From JAQWQB01 sp047636995 (GTDB lineage: Bacteria; Bacteroidota; Bacteroidia; Flavobacteriales_D; Sanyastnellaceae): 64,000 nt of DNA. The DNA is taken from positions 54,608 through 118,607 of the forward strand of contig JBLIGQ010000005.1 in assembly GCA_047636995.1 (NCBI GenBank), read 5' to 3'. The notes beneath the pieces were generated by a model, which was not told the DNA's origin, ran no database searches, and worked only from the letters and a program-made list of their open reading frames with translations. Shown here piece after piece: positions 16,742 to 25,653 of this stretch (its first letter is position 1; each line of letters begins with the position of its first letter). The position numbers and the translations under genes were made by a program.

Positions 16742-17290
16742 TTAAAAGAACAGAAAAAAAGAAGTCATCAACTTCGTTAATTCTGCGTTTTGAGGTGTGA
16801 GCTCTTCCTTGAGCCGCTTTCTTCCACGGTGCAACCTAACTTTCATTGCACTCTCCGTACATCCTTTCATTTCAGCGATTTCTTTGATGCTGAATCCAGC
16901 AATTTCGAACAACTCTAAAGCTTCTCTCGTATCTGTTGGTAGCTTTCTCAATGTGCGGTATAGAAGATCTATGTCTGCAGCTACTTCTGGATTTGGAGCT
17001 AAACTTTTTAATTGCTCAAACGCGGCTTCATCAGCGAAACCATGAAATTTTCTTCGCCTCAATTTTGAGTTCAGAATGTTAGAGGCGGTGCGCATTAAGT
17101 AGGCCAGCAAGGCTTTTCTTTCGCGCATCTTTTCGAAATTATCAAAAGCAACCATCACTGATTCTTGAACCAAATCTTCTGTGTCCATTATGCCATAACA
17201 GCGCGAACTACAAAAGCGCGTGAAGCCTTCATGAATGAGTTCATACTCTTTCATGAAATCAGATTGTTTAGACCGTTTTGAATTGCTCAT
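16742..17290 (-). CDS. ECF-type RNA polymerase sigma factor
   Basis: A 182-residue sigma-70 family factor. Region 2 has the core stretch DTEDLVQESVMVAFDNF and the -10-recognition helix. Region 4 has LPTDTREALELFEIAGFSIK followed by a helix-turn-helix (EIAEMKGCTESAMKVRLHRG). There is no region 1 or 3, which is typical of ECF factors. It is paired with a downstream membrane protein that probably controls it. Its target promoters are not evident here. The divergent gene at 17439 lies 148 bases away and could be a target. Confidence 0.88.
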   Translation of the reverse strand: MSNSKRSKQSDFMKEYELIHEGFTRFCSSRCYGIMDTEDLVQESVMVAFDNFEKMRERKALLAYLMRTASNILNSKLRRRKFHGFADEAAFEQLKSLAPNPEVAADIDLLYRTLRKLPTDTREALELFEIAGFSIKEIAEMKGCTESAMKVRLHRGRKRLKEELTPQNAELTKLMTSFFLFF

Positions 17291-17438
17291 TAAAGTGAAA
17301 GTTGCACGAGCTAGAAAATGGTTACATGGTTATCTTTTTTTACTGAATCACACGCCTATCAAAGTTCGCTGAAATTCTTTTCACTCGAAACTGAAATCTT
17401 CTTTCTTTGACGAAATGAAATGAGTAATTTTCGTAACT

Positions 17439-18248
17439 ATGATTCGCCTTCTAACTATTTTATTGACCATCTCCCCATTCATTGCTTTTGGACAAGACCT
17501 TTTTGAAGGTGGTGCACAATCTGCAGGGATGGCCAATGCTTCGGTAACGCTAAATGGCCCTTGGGCTCTGTTTCAGAACCAAGCAGGATTAAGTGAAATA
17601 GAAGGACTGAATGCAGGCGTGTTTTATCAATCACGCTTCGGTTTACCAGAATTAAGCACCGGTGGATTTGGAATTGCCCACCCATTGGGTGATGGCGCCG
17701 TGGGGTTGTCCTATTCACGCTATGGACAAACCGCTTTTCGAAAACAAAAAATAGGATTGGCCTACGCAAGAAAGTTGGGCGAAAACCTAGATGTAGGAAT
17801 TCAGTTTGATTACATCGGAGTTTGGCTGGGTGGAGCATACGGCAATACAGCAGCGTTTACTTTTGAAGGAGGAGCGATTTACAAAGCGAATGAAAAAATC
17901 ACGATCGCCGTGCATGTATTCAACCCTGTGAACGTTCAGTTAGCGGAATTCAATGATGAAGAAATTCCTTCCGTTTTGAGAGCGGGCTTACAATACAAAT
18001 TGTCTGAGAAGGTGCAAATCAATTCAGAGGTGCGAAAGCGAATTGATCAAGATTTCGCCTTGGCAATTGGCATTGAATACATGGCCGTTGAAAACCTTTA
18101 TCTCAGAGCAGGAACTTCAGGTCCGCCATCAAGGCTTGCATTTGGGATTGGCTATAAATGGTCTTATTTTCAAATTGACATTGCCGCTATTCACAACCAG
18201 ACGCTGGGTTATAGTCCACAAGTCTCACTGACATACCATGGCAAATAG
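17439..18248 (+). CDS. PorV/PorQ-like outer-membrane beta-barrel protein
   Basis: A 269-residue protein with a signal peptide of about 18 residues ending at IAFGQ. A barrel-type sequence of alternating hydrophobic strands and glycine turns follows. It opens with GGAQSAGMANASVTLNGPWALFQNQAGLSE, split here as GGAQSAGMANASVTL and WALFQNQAGL. This is the PorV/PorQ/FadL-type N-terminal plug pattern. It is shorter than PorV (413 residues at 48493). It overlaps the following HhH gene by 11 bases, so the two are translationally coupled and may act together at the outer membrane. A weak -7 (TAATTTTC, 17425-17432) precedes it. Confidence 0.75.
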   Translation: MIRLLTILLTISPFIAFGQDLFEGGAQSAGMANASVTLNGPWALFQNQAGLSEIEGLNAGVFYQSRFGLPELSTGGFGIAHPLGDGAVGLSYSRYGQTAFRKQKIGLAYARKLGENLDVGIQFDYIGVWLGGAYGNTAAFTFEGGAIYKANEKITIAVHVFNPVNVQLAEFNDEEIPSVLRAGLQYKLSEKVQINSEVRKRIDQDFALAIGIEYMAVENLYLRAGTSGPPSRLAFGIGYKWSYFQIDIAAIHNQTLGYSPQVSLTYHGK

Positions 18249-20334
18249 ACTAATTACATTGGTTTTTGCCCTGGGGTGTTCGCTGGTGCTGAGCGCGCAG
18301 AAGGACGACCCCGTTCAGCAACAACAGATGATTGAGCAACGAATCGAAGCCATCGTTGAAAACCTTGATGAAGGTGTTGAGCTTGATTACACCACCCTGT
18401 TTGATGAGTTGAATTTTCGCCTAGATCACCCTTTAAATTTAAATAAAGCATCTGAACAAGACCTGAGACAGCTTTATCTTTTAAGTGATGTTCAAATCCT
18501 TGGTCTTTTCGAACACATAAGAATCTACGGCGAACTCACTGATATTTTTGAATTGCAGGCTGTCAGGGGATGGGACCTCATTACCATTTATTTCATTCTT
18601 CCTTTTGTGCAGGTAGATGCCGGATTTGAGGCCGGAAATTGGACGCTAAAAAACATCCTTGAAGAAGGTTCAAGTGATTTATTCATTCGCTACACGCGCG
18701 TACTTGAAGAACAACGCGGTTACAGTGCAATAAGCGACGAAGAGCTAAGTGCGAACCCCGGTCAGCGCTATTTAGGGTCGCAAGACAAACTGTATACGCG
18801 TTACCGTTTTCGCTACAGAAACAACTTAAGTATTGGTTTTACGGCTGAAAAAGATGCGGGTGAAGAATTCTTTAGAGGTTCACAAAAGAACGGATTTGAC
18901 TTTTATTCAGCGCATGTTTATTACGAGGAAAAGGGGTGGGTTCGAAAAGTAGCTTTGGGAGATTACCAAGCGCAATTCGGACAAGGATTAACCCTATGGT
19001 CAGGATTGGGTTTTGGGAAATCACCCTTTTTGGCCACAGCAAAACGAAATGCGATTGGAATTCGTCCTTACACAGCGGTTGATGAGAATTTGTTTTTTCG
19101 CGGAGGAGCCGTAACGTTGGGCAAAGGAAATGCTGAATTGACCCTGCTTTATTCTTCAAAAGACATTGATGCAAACATTGTAGCTTCTGATACGGTAGAT
19201 TCTGAAGTATTACTCTCTGTGAGCTCCTTTCAGCTTTCAGGAATGCACAGAACAGCGAATGAATTGTTTGACAAAGACGCCATTCGAGAGCGACATATGG
19301 GCGGAAATCTCGCTTGGAGAACAAGACAGTTCTCTATAGGTTTTACGGGAATAGCTTCGCAGTGGGAGGCTGATTTGAGTAGAAATTTACAGCTCTATAA
19401 TCAGTTCGAATTCAATCAGAATAAGAATTTTGTTGGTGGAATAGACTACAATTTTGTACGCCGAAACTTCAATTTTTTTGGAGAAACCTCAATGAGTCAA
19501 AATGGCGGCCTCGCAATGGTAAACGGCGTGCTGGTAGCTTTAGACAAACGTTTGTCAATGGCCATTGTTCAACGAAAGTATGACCGCGATTTTCAAAGTG
19601 TTTACTCAAGCGCTTTTGCAGAAAGCTCAAGACCAAAAAACGAGTCAGGTGTCTATGTAGGGGTAGAGTTTTCTCCAGTTCGAAAATGGCAATTCACAGG
19701 TTACGTTGATCAATTCAAATTCCCTTGGCTTTCTTTCGGGTCAGACGCGCCAACTAGCGGACACGAGTACCTGCTTCAATTGACACACAAGCCAAGCCGG
19801 AGTAGTGAGTTTTATGTGCGCTGGAGAAAGCGACAAAAGAACAGGAACACGAGCCTTGTTGATACACCTATAGACTTCCCCGTTGAATGGACTCAAGAAA
19901 ACTTTAGGATTCATGCTTCGTACAAAGCGCATGAAAATCTTCAATTCAAAACACGCGTTGAGTGGACCAGCTATCAGCTCACTGGAGGTGAAAAGGAAAA
20001 AGGCTTTCTACTTTATCAAGACCTCATTTTTAGGAAAATTGGTTCCCCTTTCAATTTGACACTGCGCTATGCTCTTTTCGACACAGATAGTTACAACAGT
20101 AGAATTTATGCCTACGAAAATGATGTGCTTTATTTCTTTAGCATTCCTGCATATGCGAATTCTGGATCGCGCTTTTTCGTGGTGTCTAAAATCAATGTGC
20201 GAAAGGGCTTAGACCTTTGGATACGCTACGCTCGTTGGATGTATTTGGATACGCAGGAGATCAATTCTGGTCTGGATCAAATTCAAGGAGACTCGAAAAG
20301 TGAGGTGCGCTTGCAGATGAGACTTCGATTTTAA
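18238..20334 (+). CDS. Helix-hairpin-helix (ComEA-like) outer-membrane protein
   Basis: A 698-residue secreted protein with a signal peptide (residues 1-20, ending VLSAQ). Near 55-110 lie degenerate ComEA-type helix-hairpin-helix segments, including PLNLNKASEQDLRQLYLLSD and ELTDIFELQAVRGWD. The remaining 550 residues are rich in aromatic, strand-like stretches ending in an aromatic residue (MRLRF), as expected of an outer-membrane beta-barrel. Bacteroidota carry many such HhH-barrel proteins with no known role. It overlaps the PorV-like gene by 11 bases, and a joint outer-membrane role is inferred. DNA binding by the HhH part is unproven. Confidence 0.72.
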   Translation: MANRLITLVFALGCSLVLSAQKDDPVQQQQMIEQRIEAIVENLDEGVELDYTTLFDELNFRLDHPLNLNKASEQDLRQLYLLSDVQILGLFEHIRIYGELTDIFELQAVRGWDLITIYFILPFVQVDAGFEAGNWTLKNILEEGSSDLFIRYTRVLEEQRGYSAISDEELSANPGQRYLGSQDKLYTRYRFRYRNNLSIGFTAEKDAGEEFFRGSQKNGFDFYSAHVYYEEKGWVRKVALGDYQAQFGQGLTLWSGLGFGKSPFLATAKRNAIGIRPYTAVDENLFFRGGAVTLGKGNAELTLLYSSKDIDANIVASDTVDSEVLLSVSSFQLSGMHRTANELFDKDAIRERHMGGNLAWRTRQFSIGFTGIASQWEADLSRNLQLYNQFEFNQNKNFVGGIDYNFVRRNFNFFGETSMSQNGGLAMVNGVLVALDKRLSMAIVQRKYDRDFQSVYSSAFAESSRPKNESGVYVGVEFSPVRKWQFTGYVDQFKFPWLSFGSDAPTSGHEYLLQLTHKPSRSSEFYVRWRKRQKNRNTSLVDTPIDFPVEWTQENFRIHASYKAHENLQFKTRVEWTSYQLTGGEKEKGFLLYQDLIFRKIGSPFNLTLRYALFDTDSYNSRIYAYENDVLYFFSIPAYANSGSRFFVVSKINVRKGLDLWIRYARWMYLDTQEINSGLDQIQGDSKSEVRLQMRLRF

Positions 20335-20378
20335 GTGTTATTACTGCCATTTCATTCCCGTATTTATACGCTAATCGC

Positions 20379-20386
20379 TATTTTTG
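20379..20386 (+). promoter_or_regulatory. -7 element TATTTTTG for efp
   Basis: TATTTTTG matches TAnnTTTG exactly and ends 23 bases before the efp ATG at 20410. It probably drives the efp-lpxD-phosphatase run. No clear -33 element is visible. Confidence 0.65.
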
Positions 20387-20409
20387 TCTGAATCGAATAA
20401 AAAAATAAA

Positions 20410-20976
20410 ATGGCGAATACATCCGAAATCAAAAACGGGCTGTGCATTAAGCACAACAATGATCTCTGGCAAGTGATTGAATTTTTGCATGTGAAACCGG
20501 GAAAGGGCCCTGCATTTGTTCGCACCAAATTGAAAAGCATTAACACCGGAAAGGTGGTTGATCATACGTTTAATGGAAGTGCTAAGATTGACCCTGTTCG
20601 TATTGAAACACGAAACTATACATACTTGTACAATGACGATGAAGGATATCACTTCATGAACCAAGCGTCATATGAGCAACTTCCAATATCTAAGCACCTG
20701 ATTAACGCTCCAGAGTTTTTGAAAGATGGGTTGACATGTCAAATCATGTTCCATGCAGAGGAAGAAGAAGTGCTTTCTGTTGACCTTCCAAATCACGTAG
20801 AGGCTGAAATTACCTATACAGAGCCTGGAGTTAAGGGTGATACCGCTACCAATACAATGAAGCCAGCAACAACAGATACAGGTGTTGAAGTGCGCGTGCC
20901 TTTGTTCATTGGGACAGGTGATTGGATCAAAGTTGATACAAGAACAAAAGAATATTCAGAGCGAATTAAGAAGTAG
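20410..20976 (+). CDS. efp: Translation elongation factor P
   Basis: A 188-residue three-domain protein that rescues ribosomes stalled at polyproline. The loop HVKPGKGPAFVRTK places Lys32 at the position modified in many EF-P proteins. The C-terminal OB domain ends with a glycine-rich patch (VPLFIGTGDWIKVDTRTKEY). The length is standard. It is followed after 3 bases by lpxD and then the phosphatase gene. Confidence 0.97.
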   Translation: MANTSEIKNGLCIKHNNDLWQVIEFLHVKPGKGPAFVRTKLKSINTGKVVDHTFNGSAKIDPVRIETRNYTYLYNDDEGYHFMNQASYEQLPISKHLINAPEFLKDGLTCQIMFHAEEEEVLSVDLPNHVEAEITYTEPGVKGDTATNTMKPATTDTGVEVRVPLFIGTGDWIKVDTRTKEYSERIKK

Positions 20977-20979
20977 ACT

Positions 20980-21909
20980 ATGAAATTCAATACCCCCATC
21001 TCGCTGAGTGCTTTGGCGAATATGTTGGACGTACATTTTGTAGGGTCAGCAGACCATATGGTCAATGGGTTAAATGAAATTCATAGAGTTCAACAGGGTG
21101 ATCTTGTGTTTGTAGATCATCCCAAGTACTTCAACAAAGCGCTTGCTTCAGCCGCCACAACAATCTTAATCAATAAGGAGGTTGATTGTCCTGAAGGAAA
21201 AGGAATGCTAATTTCTGATGATCCTTTTCGCGACTACAACAAGATTGCTAGGCATTTTAGGCCTGATTCTTTTGTTGTTGGAATGTGTGGTGAAAATACC
21301 GCAATTCATAAGTCAGCCATGGTCCATGCTACGGCAGTCATAGGTAGTAGGGTTGTAATTGGTGCTGGCTCCATTATCAAATCAGGTGTTGTAATTGGTG
21401 ATGATGTAGTGATTGGCGAAAATACCATCATCCATCCCAATGCTGTGATTGGAGGAGATGCCTTCTATTATAAGCGAAGACCAGATGGGTATGATAAAAT
21501 GCATACGTGTGGTGGGATTGAGATTGGTGATCATGTTGAAATTGGGGCATTGAGTTCAATTGATCGGGGAGTTTCTGCAATTACGAGAATTGGTTCAGGA
21601 ACGAAGTTGGATAACTTAGTGCACATCGGACACGATACGATCATTGGTGAAAACTGTCTCTTTGCTGCGCAAGTTGGAATTGCTGGATGCGTCCAAATAG
21701 GGGATGATGTTATTCTCTGGGGACAAGTTGGTGTTTCGAGCGATATTACAATTGGTGATGGTGCCGTGGTCCTAGGACAAAGCGGTGTTTCGAAAGACAT
21801 TGAAGGCGGAAAGACTTATTTCGGCTGTCCCGCTGGCGAAGCAAGAGAGAAGTTTAGAGAGCATGCATTTATAAAAAAGATTCCTCAAATCATTGAAAAG
21901 CTTGGTTAG
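20980..21909 (+). CDS. lpxD: UDP-3-O-acylglucosamine N-acyltransferase (LpxD-like)
   Basis: A 309-residue left-handed beta-helix acyltransferase. An N-terminal uridine-binding-type domain (about 1-100) is followed by hexapeptide repeats (about 105-285) such as VVIGAGSIIKSGVVIGDDVV. The catalytic His is probably His218 in DNLVHIGHDT. It adds the amide-linked acyl chain in lipid A synthesis at the inner membrane. It is about 30 residues shorter than E. coli LpxD. It may be the second LpxD-like copy that many Flavobacteria carry beside efp, and the main lpxD may lie elsewhere. That paralogy cannot be tested here. Confidence 0.85.
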   Translation: MKFNTPISLSALANMLDVHFVGSADHMVNGLNEIHRVQQGDLVFVDHPKYFNKALASAATTILINKEVDCPEGKGMLISDDPFRDYNKIARHFRPDSFVVGMCGENTAIHKSAMVHATAVIGSRVVIGAGSIIKSGVVIGDDVVIGENTIIHPNAVIGGDAFYYKRRPDGYDKMHTCGGIEIGDHVEIGALSSIDRGVSAITRIGSGTKLDNLVHIGHDTIIGENCLFAAQVGIAGCVQIGDDVILWGQVGVSSDITIGDGAVVLGQSGVSKDIEGGKTYFGCPAGEAREKFREHAFIKKIPQIIEKLG

Positions 21910-21914
21910 GGCAA

Positions 21915-23144
21915 ATGGCAACAGAGAAAAGTATTCGCAAAAGACAACACAAACTGTCAAATTTCAAGCTGGAAAAACTGCTTGAAATTACACATGCAAT
22001 CAATTCAAATTTTGAAGTTGAAGGATTGTTGAACTTGTATCAGGAAATTCTCCAAACGCATTTGGGGATAGAGAAATTAGTGCTCTACGGTTATGATAAT
22101 AACTGGCTCGCGATGCACCACTTTGGTGTTCAAGGACAGCCCGATGATATTGAAGATTCAAGTGTTTTTTCTTCTGACCGAACTGGATCATTCCAACTTT
22201 CTTCAAATGGAAAGAATGAAGCGTTTGATATTGTTATTCCTGTTTTAAATGAAAATGTGCCCATCGCTTTTATCCTTGTAGGCGATGTTGAAGAAGATAA
22301 ACGCGGAACAAGTCCCGTAATCAAACACATGCATTATATACAGACGGTCACTAATATCGTGCTCGTTGCCATCCAGAATAAGCGTTTGGCTGAAGAAAAC
22401 CTTGTGCAAGTGAGGATTAGTAAAGAATTGGAGCTTGCGGCTGAAATGCAAAGCATGCTCGTTCCAACAGGGCTGCCTCAGGATGACCGTTATGATGTTT
22501 CTGCGATCTACAAACCACACCTTCAAGTTGGAGGAGATTACTATGATTTTATTGAGCTCTCAGAGAATAAAGTCATGTTTTGCATGGCTGATGTCTCAGG
22601 GAAAGGAGTGTCTGCCGCCTTTTTAATGGCGAACTTTCAGGCCTATTTAATGGGGATCTTTAAATACCTAGACCTGAGCTTGGAGGAGGTGGTTAGAAAC
22701 CTCAATGAACGTGTGATGGAAAGCGCCATGGGTGAAAAGTACATCACTTTGTTTATTGGAACCTTTGATCGAACAACCCGTGAGTTGCGCTACATTAATT
22801 GCGGTCATAATCCTCCAGTACTTATCAACCTCGATGGCTCTAATGAAATGCTTTCTTTTGGGTCTATAGGTCTAGGGATGTTTGACGAGATACCAACCAT
22901 TCAAGAAGGAGTGCTTACGCTAGCTCCAAACAGCGTGGTTATCTGTTACACTGACGGACTGGTAGAACAAGAAAACGAAAAGGAAGAAGAATTCGGTGTG
23001 GAGCGTCTAACCAACCTAGGGATTAAATATTTTGCGCAAAACTCGGAAGAGTTAAACGCATACATTCTTACTGCTTTCAATGACTTCAGGGGAGATACTC
23101 CTTTCATTGATGACACAGCTTTGCTAACGTGTAGGTTTCTTTAA
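21915..23144 (+). CDS. GAF and SpoIIE-type PP2C serine/threonine phosphatase
   Basis: A 409-residue regulator. Residues about 15-165 resemble a GAF sensor domain, followed by a short coiled linker (ISKELELAAEMQSMLVPTGL) and a SpoIIE/PP2C catalytic domain (about 195-405). The catalytic domain has metal-binding VGGDYYDF, ADVSGKGVSAAFLMA, CYTDGLVEQEN and the final DDTALLTC. Such phosphatases usually act on anti-sigma antagonists in partner-switching. No STAS or anti-sigma kinase gene lies nearby. It is the last gene of the efp-lpxD run, and its stop overlaps that of the convergent O-antigen ligase gene by 4 bases. Confidence 0.88.
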   Translation: MATEKSIRKRQHKLSNFKLEKLLEITHAINSNFEVEGLLNLYQEILQTHLGIEKLVLYGYDNNWLAMHHFGVQGQPDDIEDSSVFSSDRTGSFQLSSNGKNEAFDIVIPVLNENVPIAFILVGDVEEDKRGTSPVIKHMHYIQTVTNIVLVAIQNKRLAEENLVQVRISKELELAAEMQSMLVPTGLPQDDRYDVSAIYKPHLQVGGDYYDFIELSENKVMFCMADVSGKGVSAAFLMANFQAYLMGIFKYLDLSLEEVVRNLNERVMESAMGEKYITLFIGTFDRTTRELRYINCGHNPPVLINLDGSNEMLSFGSIGLGMFDEIPTIQEGVLTLAPNSVVICYTDGLVEQENEKEEEFGVERLTNLGIKYFAQNSEELNAYILTAFNDFRGDTPFIDDTALLTCRFL

Positions 23145-24586
23145 ACGTGTTCAGGGAATTGATCTTGCGCTTTTTGACCATGGAAAACGTCAATTGCTAC
23201 CAATACAGCAATGAATCCCCAGAACGGTGCACTTGCCTTATCAGTATCTAAGTAGTTGTTGAGCACGCCGTGAACGAAATACGTCATCAAGCCCAAATAG
23301 GCTGATAGTACAAGCAATTTCAGTTCATAAGATTCTAATGTATAGGTTAGCCGAAAGGCAACATTGCTCACCACTAAAAGTAAAATCAATACCACGAGCG
23401 TTCCCGGAATTCCTTGTTCACTCAAGGGACCCAAGTACTCACTGTGCGCGTTCCCGCCATCTGCATTATTGGTGCTGATAATAGTCAGGTCTTGACTCTT
23501 TTGGAATGGGGCATAAACAAATTGATAGGTCCCCGGCCCCCATCCAAAGACCGGTCGTTCTTCAAACATCGCTAATGCAGAGTTCCATCTGTTGAGGCGC
23601 TCTAAATTAGAGGCGTCACTAGACACATTTAAGCTAGATTCTACATGCTCTGCAAGGTCGTCTGAGGAGTCTTGGTCATTTCGCTCTAAAGAAATAATCA
23701 GTTGTTCTTGAGCTACCCAAACAAATGAAACCAATCCAACAAGTACCAAAATGAGCGTTCTCAGTTTTACCTTCAACAGCATCACCGCTAAAAGACCTGA
23801 AACTGCCGCAACTGAGAGCCATGCCGCTCTTGTATAGGATAGAACGAGTCCAACTGTTAAAATCACAAATCCAAGGATCAGAAATGTTCTCAGTAGTGGA
23901 TTCATGTTTCGTTTCAGCAACAAGCCAACTGCAACCGGGAAATACATGGCCAGCACAGCACCGTAAGAAGTGTGATCCTTGTAAAAAGGTTCCATAACCC
24001 AGTGCCCTGCCTCCTTGTCAAATCCATATCCCGCATGACGAACCACCGTGTAAATAATCACAATGAATAGAGGAAATAAGTAGAGTAAGAAATATTTTTG
24101 AATGTTCTTCTTGTCTTTGAAAATATGCGCTAAAATAAAGTAGAATCCTGCAATGAACCACATACGGGTGAGCAGGTATTTTAACGAAATCAAGGGGTAT
24201 TCACTGGTGATAGAAGTCAAAGCCATCCAAACCAGATAGAAGTAAATAACGTAACTAACGGGATGCGTCAAGATGCGTTTGTCAATGCTCTTTCCTGATA
24301 ATAGTTTAAAGATGAACAATACCATAACACCAAAAAGCAGCGGCTCGGTTGGGAGGTAGAACCCGATGCCGCCTAAATCCATCTGCTCTAAGTTGATGCT
24401 TAAAGGAACACACGCCACAATGAAAAGCATGAGCCAGTCTAAGCGCATGAAGGCGCTCCAAACAACAAATAGGACCAGAGGGAGCAAAGCGAAGAAATAC
24501 CATTCCATAGCAATGAAAATCGTATTCAAAACTAAAAACAGTCCTGCTGTGACCCAGACCCAAACGCTATTTTGCTTTGATAGCAT
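23141..24586 (-). CDS. O-antigen ligase/polymerase family membrane protein
   Basis: A 481-residue polytopic protein with about 11-12 hydrophobic segments and the large periplasmic loop of the Wzy_C/WaaL family (about residues 290-380). The loop includes LERLNRWNSALAMFEERPVF followed by GWGPGTYQFVY. It would polymerise or ligate surface polysaccharide in the inner membrane. Ligase and polymerase cannot be separated from sequence alone. The ATG shares one base with the stop of the chain-length gene upstream (TAATG), so the two are coupled. Confidence 0.85.
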   Translation of the reverse strand: MLSKQNSVWVWVTAGLFLVLNTIFIAMEWYFFALLPLVLFVVWSAFMRLDWLMLFIVACVPLSINLEQMDLGGIGFYLPTEPLLFGVMVLFIFKLLSGKSIDKRILTHPVSYVIYFYLVWMALTSITSEYPLISLKYLLTRMWFIAGFYFILAHIFKDKKNIQKYFLLYLFPLFIVIIYTVVRHAGYGFDKEAGHWVMEPFYKDHTSYGAVLAMYFPVAVGLLLKRNMNPLLRTFLILGFVILTVGLVLSYTRAAWLSVAAVSGLLAVMLLKVKLRTLILVLVGLVSFVWVAQEQLIISLERNDQDSSDDLAEHVESSLNVSSDASNLERLNRWNSALAMFEERPVFGWGPGTYQFVYAPFQKSQDLTIISTNNADGGNAHSEYLGPLSEQGIPGTLVVLILLLVVSNVAFRLTYTLESYELKLLVLSAYLGLMTYFVHGVLNNYLDTDKASAPFWGFIAVLVAIDVFHGQKAQDQFPEHV

Positions 24587-25614
24587 TAGATTTTTCCTTC
24601 GCGCTTGAGTTTGCGGTAATTCTCAATAGAGAGAATGCTGATTACGCTGAATACAAACATAGATGCAATGCTCATAGCAACAATTAACCACCTAACAGGA
24701 TAAGCCTTCTTATCTGAAGCTGTAGCTGAATCTACAATGAACGTTGATGGTATGTTTGAAGTGGCATCAATCTTCATCAAATCGAAACGTTTCTTTAAAA
24801 TGGCTTCTCGGTCATAAGCAGCCTCTAAAAGAGTCGTTAACTTATTGAAGGTATTCGCGTACTGAGATATTTCAGCCATTTGAAGTCGAATGGTTTCAGC
24901 TCTTCCTGGCTGGCCTTCAATAATGGCTGTGGCGAACTGATCATTTAGTCCTTCAATTTGAGTGATGTAGTCATAGACGCCTAAATTGTACAAAACAGAC
25001 ATGCTGTCTTCCATCACGCGAATCTCATCTTGCACCTGCAAAAGCGAACTTTGTGCATACTGGAATGCGTTCATCGCACGGTCGTTTCTCAACTTGTTCG
25101 CTACGGAATCTGCGAAATGTGCAATGTCATTCGCAATGTCCCGAGCTGTAGTGTTGGTTTTGTCTAATACTTCAACCTGGATAGATCCGAATTTTGTCAG
25201 ACGAGAACCAACATTGCTGTCGTACTCCTTCTGCATTTTGGTGTTCGCACCAGCTTCACCTTGCTCAATGTCGTAATGCTCCCATAGATTGTACTTCTTG
25301 ATGATCCCAACACGTACACGGTCAGAATTAAGAATTTGTAACATGCGCTCGGCATCCTCCTTGTCGCCGTATTCAAGCAAGTCATTCTTCTTCTGCTCCT
25401 CATAGAATTGCTCTCCTATAGAGTTCTGAGGAACGGCAAACATCGTGACTGCTGATCTGAATTTTTCTTCAATCACTCCAGATACAACTGCCGAAGAAAT
25501 AGCAGCAACTGCACAAAGTACAATAATGTGCCAGCGCCATTTAAACAAGAATACCAGAAGATTGGTGGAGTCTAGAGAGGTGTTACTAGATGACTCAGTG
25601 GGTTGATTGGTCAT
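24586..25614 (-). CDS. Wzz-type polysaccharide chain-length determinant
   Basis: A 342-residue protein with membrane segments at about 27-48 and 308-330, and a periplasmic coiled-coil-rich region between. This is the Wzz topology. The C-terminus has no Walker motifs, so it lacks the BY-kinase domain of PCP-2a proteins. It would set the length of polymer made by the neighbouring Wzy-like protein. It lies 39 bases after the flippase gene, with its own exact -7 element in the gap, and overlaps the ligase/polymerase gene by one base. Confidence 0.82.
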   Translation of the reverse strand: MTNQPTESSSNTSLDSTNLLVFLFKWRWHIIVLCAVAAISSAVVSGVIEEKFRSAVTMFAVPQNSIGEQFYEEQKKNDLLEYGDKEDAERMLQILNSDRVRVGIIKKYNLWEHYDIEQGEAGANTKMQKEYDSNVGSRLTKFGSIQVEVLDKTNTTARDIANDIAHFADSVANKLRNDRAMNAFQYAQSSLLQVQDEIRVMEDSMSVLYNLGVYDYITQIEGLNDQFATAIIEGQPGRAETIRLQMAEISQYANTFNKLTTLLEAAYDREAILKKRFDLMKIDATSNIPSTFIVDSATASDKKAYPVRWLIVAMSIASMFVFSVISILSIENYRKLKREGKI

Positions 25615-25634
25615 GTGCGATAAAAAAATTTTGG

Positions 25635-25642
25635 CAAAAGTA
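25635..25642 (-). promoter_or_regulatory. -7 element TACTTTTG for the wzz-like gene
   Basis: The minus strand reads TACTTTTG at 25642-25635, an exact TAnnTTTG match, 20 bases upstream of the chain-length gene ATG (25614) and just inside the short gap after the flippase stop. Confidence 0.55.
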
Positions 25643-25653
25643 CAATAATGAAA

